Origin: Deltaproteobacteria bacterium
Lineage (GTDB): Bacteria; Desulfobacterota; DSM-4660; Desulfatiglandales; HGW-15
DNA: 8,208 bases
Reading direction: 5' to 3'
Assembly: GCA_019308525.1 (NCBI GenBank)
Contig: JAFDIC010000162.1
Span: 1 to 8,208, forward strand
The position numbers and the translations under genes are program-made. Each line of letters opens with the position of its first letter. Within the stretch, counting starts at the first letter, position 1. Below, one piece after another: positions 6,000 to 8,208 of this stretch. The notes under the pieces were generated by a model, which was not told the DNA's origin, did no database searches, and saw only the letters and a program-made list of their open reading frames with translations.

Positions 6000-6707
6000 T
6001 TACCGGAAAGAAGCTTGTAAGGCCCGCTCTAGAACGGCCCTTATGTGAATACCGGTTGAATCCAACAGTCCTAGTGGACTGTTTTCCTCATTAATGGCAA
6101 CAGGCAGATCAGTACACGCAAGGATAACGGCCTCCGCTCCGCTCCCCCCGAGCATTTCAATATTCTTCAGCAACCGTCTCACCGTACTCTCCGGGACCAA
6201 AGGCTCCTGCAAATCCTTCAAGATTGCCTGCATAATCCACTCCTGCTCACCTTCTTCAGGCACCAGGCACGTAATCCCCAACTCCTCCAGCGGACGGCGG
6301 TAAAGACCTCCTCGCATGACAAAGGTTGTACCCATCAATCCCACTGTCTTCAATTGACGGCTTTTTACCTCATCAATTACACTCTCGATAAGGTTGATCA
6401 TTGGGATCTGAACTCGCTCCTGTACCCGGTCAAAGACCACGTGCATCGTGTTGCAAGAAAAGAGGGCGAAATCACAGCCCAATCCATGGAGCCCCTCCAC
6501 CGCCGTTACCAGTTTGTCGCATAGGGGATCATATTCTTCCTTTTCAAAGTAGTCGTTGATTTCTCCTATGTCCAAGCTGTAGATAATTATCTCGGGATGG
6601 TGCCCCTTTCTTTCCTGCTTGCGGAATCCTTCGATGATTTGTCGGTAATAAAGAATCGTTGCCGAAGGCCCAACTCCCCCGATGATACCAATTCGCCTTG
6701 AAGACAT
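6000..6707 (-). CDS. Aspartate/glutamate racemase-family protein
   Basis: This 235-residue cytoplasmic, cofactor-independent racemase-fold protein opens with IGIIGGVGPSATILYY, typical of the aspartate racemase branch (YgeA/RacX-like). The two catalytic cysteines expected for two-base proton transfer are present: C85 in FSCNTMH and C198 in LACTDLP. Length fits the family (about 230 residues). GGAGG at 6714-6718 lies 6 bases before the ATG. It is 33 bases downstream of the hydantoinase-type gene and 19 bases upstream of the aminotransferase, a tight operon arrangement. The superfamily also contains hydantoin racemases, and the neighbour makes that attractive, but the N-terminal motif fits amino-acid racemases better. 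The substrate cannot be fixed from sequence. Confidence 0.88.
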   Translation of the reverse strand: MSSRRIGIIGGVGPSATILYYRQIIEGFRKQERKGHHPEIIIYSLDIGEINDYFEKEEYDPLCDKLVTAVEGLHGLGCDFALFSCNTMHVVFDRVQERVQIPMINLIESVIDEVKSRQLKTVGLMGTTFVMRGGLYRRPLEELGITCLVPEEGEQEWIMQAILKDLQEPLVPESTVRRLLKNIEMLGGSGAEAVILACTDLPVAINEENSPLGLLDSTGIHIRAVLERALQASFR

Positions 6708-6740
6708 AGCCTGCCTCCAGTAATGATAACCGTTTCTTCC

Positions 6741-8114
6741 CTATGACCGAGGAATATACCTTCCAAGCCCGGGGGCTGCGACCATTCTTCCGTCCCTTAC
6801 AACCACATTGCCACGCAGCATCGTAAGAGTCGGCCAGCCCGTAACCTCCAAGCCCTCATAGGGTGTGTAGTCACTCACCTTGTAGTGTTGAGTAGATGCA
6901 CTCAATTTTACCTTCTTGTCCAGATCGAGGATGACAAGGTCGGCATCCGCCCCAATTTGGATGGTTCCCTTCCGAGGATAGATACCAAAGAGTTTGGCGT
7001 TGTTAGTACACAAGACCTCCACCAGCTTCTGAAGGGTGATCTTTCCCTTGTTGACGCCTTCGCTGAGCATGATTGGGAGCAGTGTTTCTGCACCAGGTGA
7101 CCCGGGGGGCGCTGTCCACAAATCCGAAGCCATGTCTTTGGTCGTTGAGCAGTGATCGCTGCCGACATGGCGGATCACCCCCTCGTTGATAGCCTGCCAG
7201 AGTGCCTCGTTTGAGGCCTTGTCCCTGAGGGGTGGGTTGATCTTGCCCAAGGGGCCTGGAATGTCCGATGAAGTGTCAAGCACCAAATACTGGGGGCAGG
7301 TTTCTGCAAAAACCTTCTTCCCCTCCAGTTGAGCTTCCCTGATGACCTGGACACTATCAGGATAGTGAATATGGACCAGGTAGAGGGGGCATCCAGTGAC
7401 TTGTGCGATGGAGATCGCCCGTATAACGTCCAATGTCTCGACCCATCCCGGCCTCGCTTCGGCCCAAGCAGCAAGGTCTTGCCTTCCGGTTGCTTTAACC
7501 GTTGGTAAGATCCTTCGAATGATATCAATATCCTCCGCGTGGCACATTGCAAGGCCCCTATCACCTAAACGTGCAATACTCTTGAAGCCCGCATAGAGAA
7601 AACCATCATCGCAGGTATCACCCCCGATTATTTTGGCCTCTTCACCTTTACAGGTCATAAGAAATTTGTAAGATGTTATGCCATATCGCTCAGCGTTTTC
7701 TACAACCTCCTCAATATTCTTTTCAGAACACATACCCCCGTGAAATATCGTATCAATCACCGCATTCCTCTCCCAGATATCCTTCCATTCTTCAAATGCT
7801 CCCTGGTATGTTCCCCTTTCTGCCGTAGCGCCCAGGCCCACGAATGAACAAGCGGTAGTGGTACCCCCGTAAGCAGCGCATTGAAGATCATCCACCTCTT
7901 CTTGGCAGGAATGATAGACCCCATAATGAATATGAGGATCGACTACACCCGGAATGATGTATCTGTTGCCGGCGTCGATCGTGTTCTTGGCCTCCGGAAG
8001 AGACGTACCGGAGAAAATTCCGCTGATCTTCCCTCTGTCGATGGCAATACCCCCTTTCACAATTCCTCCAGGAATGACGATATTGGCATTCTTGACTATG
8101 GTTTCAGCTACCAT
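6741..8114 (-). CDS. Hydantoinase/dihydropyrimidinase-type cyclic amidohydrolase
   Basis: This 457-residue binuclear-metal amidohydrolase opens cyclic amide rings such as dihydropyrimidines, hydantoins or related ureides. Metal ligands are all present: H61 and H63 (DPHIHYG), the lysine to be carbamylated K150 (SYKFLM), H192 (MCHAED), H248 (LVHIHYPDS) and D320 (GSDHCS). Family motifs AETCPQYL (270-277), INPPLRD (292-298) and GSPGAETLLPIML (338-350) favour hydantoinase/dihydropyrimidinase over allantoinase or dihydroorotase. The start is ATG 8114, with GAGGAGGT (8123-8130) 8 bases upstream; an extension to 8147 would translate that site. It is the first gene of the minus-strand cluster, followed by a racemase and an aminotransferase, so a catabolic role is likely. 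The exact ring substrate is not determinable; HIHYP at the H248 region differs from the more usual HVSS-type sequence and may affect specificity. Confidence 0.9.
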   Translation of the reverse strand: MVAETIVKNANIVIPGGIVKGGIAIDRGKISGIFSGTSLPEAKNTIDAGNRYIIPGVVDPHIHYGVYHSCQEEVDDLQCAAYGGTTTACSFVGLGATAERGTYQGAFEEWKDIWERNAVIDTIFHGGMCSEKNIEEVVENAERYGITSYKFLMTCKGEEAKIIGGDTCDDGFLYAGFKSIARLGDRGLAMCHAEDIDIIRRILPTVKATGRQDLAAWAEARPGWVETLDVIRAISIAQVTGCPLYLVHIHYPDSVQVIREAQLEGKKVFAETCPQYLVLDTSSDIPGPLGKINPPLRDKASNEALWQAINEGVIRHVGSDHCSTTKDMASDLWTAPPGSPGAETLLPIMLSEGVNKGKITLQKLVEVLCTNNAKLFGIYPRKGTIQIGADADLVILDLDKKVKLSASTQHYKVSDYTPYEGLEVTGWPTLTMLRGNVVVRDGRMVAAPGLGRYIPRS

Positions 8115-8122
8115 CTTGTGTG

Positions 8123-8130
8123 ACCTCCTC
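8123..8130 (-). promoter_or_regulatory. Ribosome-binding site of the hydantoinase-type gene (decides the start)
   Basis: GAGGAGGT on the minus strand lies 8 bases from ATG 8114. It sits inside the longer open frame that begins at 8147, which shows that the longer start is wrong. Confidence 0.8.
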
Positions 8131-8172
8131 TTCCAAAAAATTATCACGGGAAAAGCCTGGCCGTCTCATTCG

Positions 8173-8198
8173 AAGTTTCCTTTTGCGACCAAGTTTCC
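8173..8198. repeat. Direct repeat AAGTTTCC x2, 18-bp period, upstream of the minus-strand operon
   Basis: AAGTTTCC occurs at 8173-8180 and again at 8191-8198, about 60-85 bases upstream of the first gene of the operon. Such spacing could be an operator for a regulator, or part of an intergenic repeat cut by the window edge. No convincing promoter could be assigned here; a GATAAT in the leader lacks a good -35 partner. Confidence 0.35.
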
Positions 8199-8208
8199 GG
8201 CAAATGCC

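Noticed and set aside
1..8208. tRNA, rRNA, CRISPR array, riboswitch or phage genes
   Set aside because: I looked for cloverleaf-like segments, regularly spaced repeats and phage or transposase-like proteins and saw none.

Overview
The window looks like a chromosomal segment from a Desulfobacterota (deltaproteobacterial) genome of moderate GC. The grounds are the form of the PEP-synthase-like protein at the left edge, the short omega subunit of RNA polymerase, and a palindromic repeat of a kind I associate with that phylum. This is family recognition by eye, not a database result.

Left part, + strand (1-2000). It opens with the C-terminal ~292 residues of a large PEP/pyruvate-binding (PEP-synthase-like) protein whose start lies outside the window. 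A ~210-bp MITE-like element with terminal inverted repeats follows. It has a candidate 8-bp target duplication and supplies the protein's stop codon. Next come a stand-alone CheY-like receiver protein, a ~310-bp gap with a weak micro-ORF and a plausible promoter, and rpoZ. rpoZ converges, with only 14 bp between stop codons, on a long minus-strand cluster.

Right part, - strand (2015-8114, read right to left). Seven co-directional units form what looks like one catabolic or uptake operon: a hydantoinase/dihydropyrimidinase-type amidohydrolase, an aspartate/glutamate-type racemase, a class IV (IlvE-type) aminotransferase, then a BMP-family nucleoside-type ABC transporter (binding protein, ATPase, two permeases). 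The enzymes could open a cyclic ureide, racemise an amino acid and transaminate it, while the transporter imports the substrate. That pathway is inference; no carbamoylase is present in the window.

The most notable finding is that the transporter is broken. The binding-protein gene stops after about 60 native residues and runs directly, out of frame, into the second half of the two-domain ATPase gene. About 1.5-1.8 kb expected in an intact locus is missing, through either a real deletion or an assembly misjoin. The two permeases downstream look intact. I did not find a clearly novel biological system.
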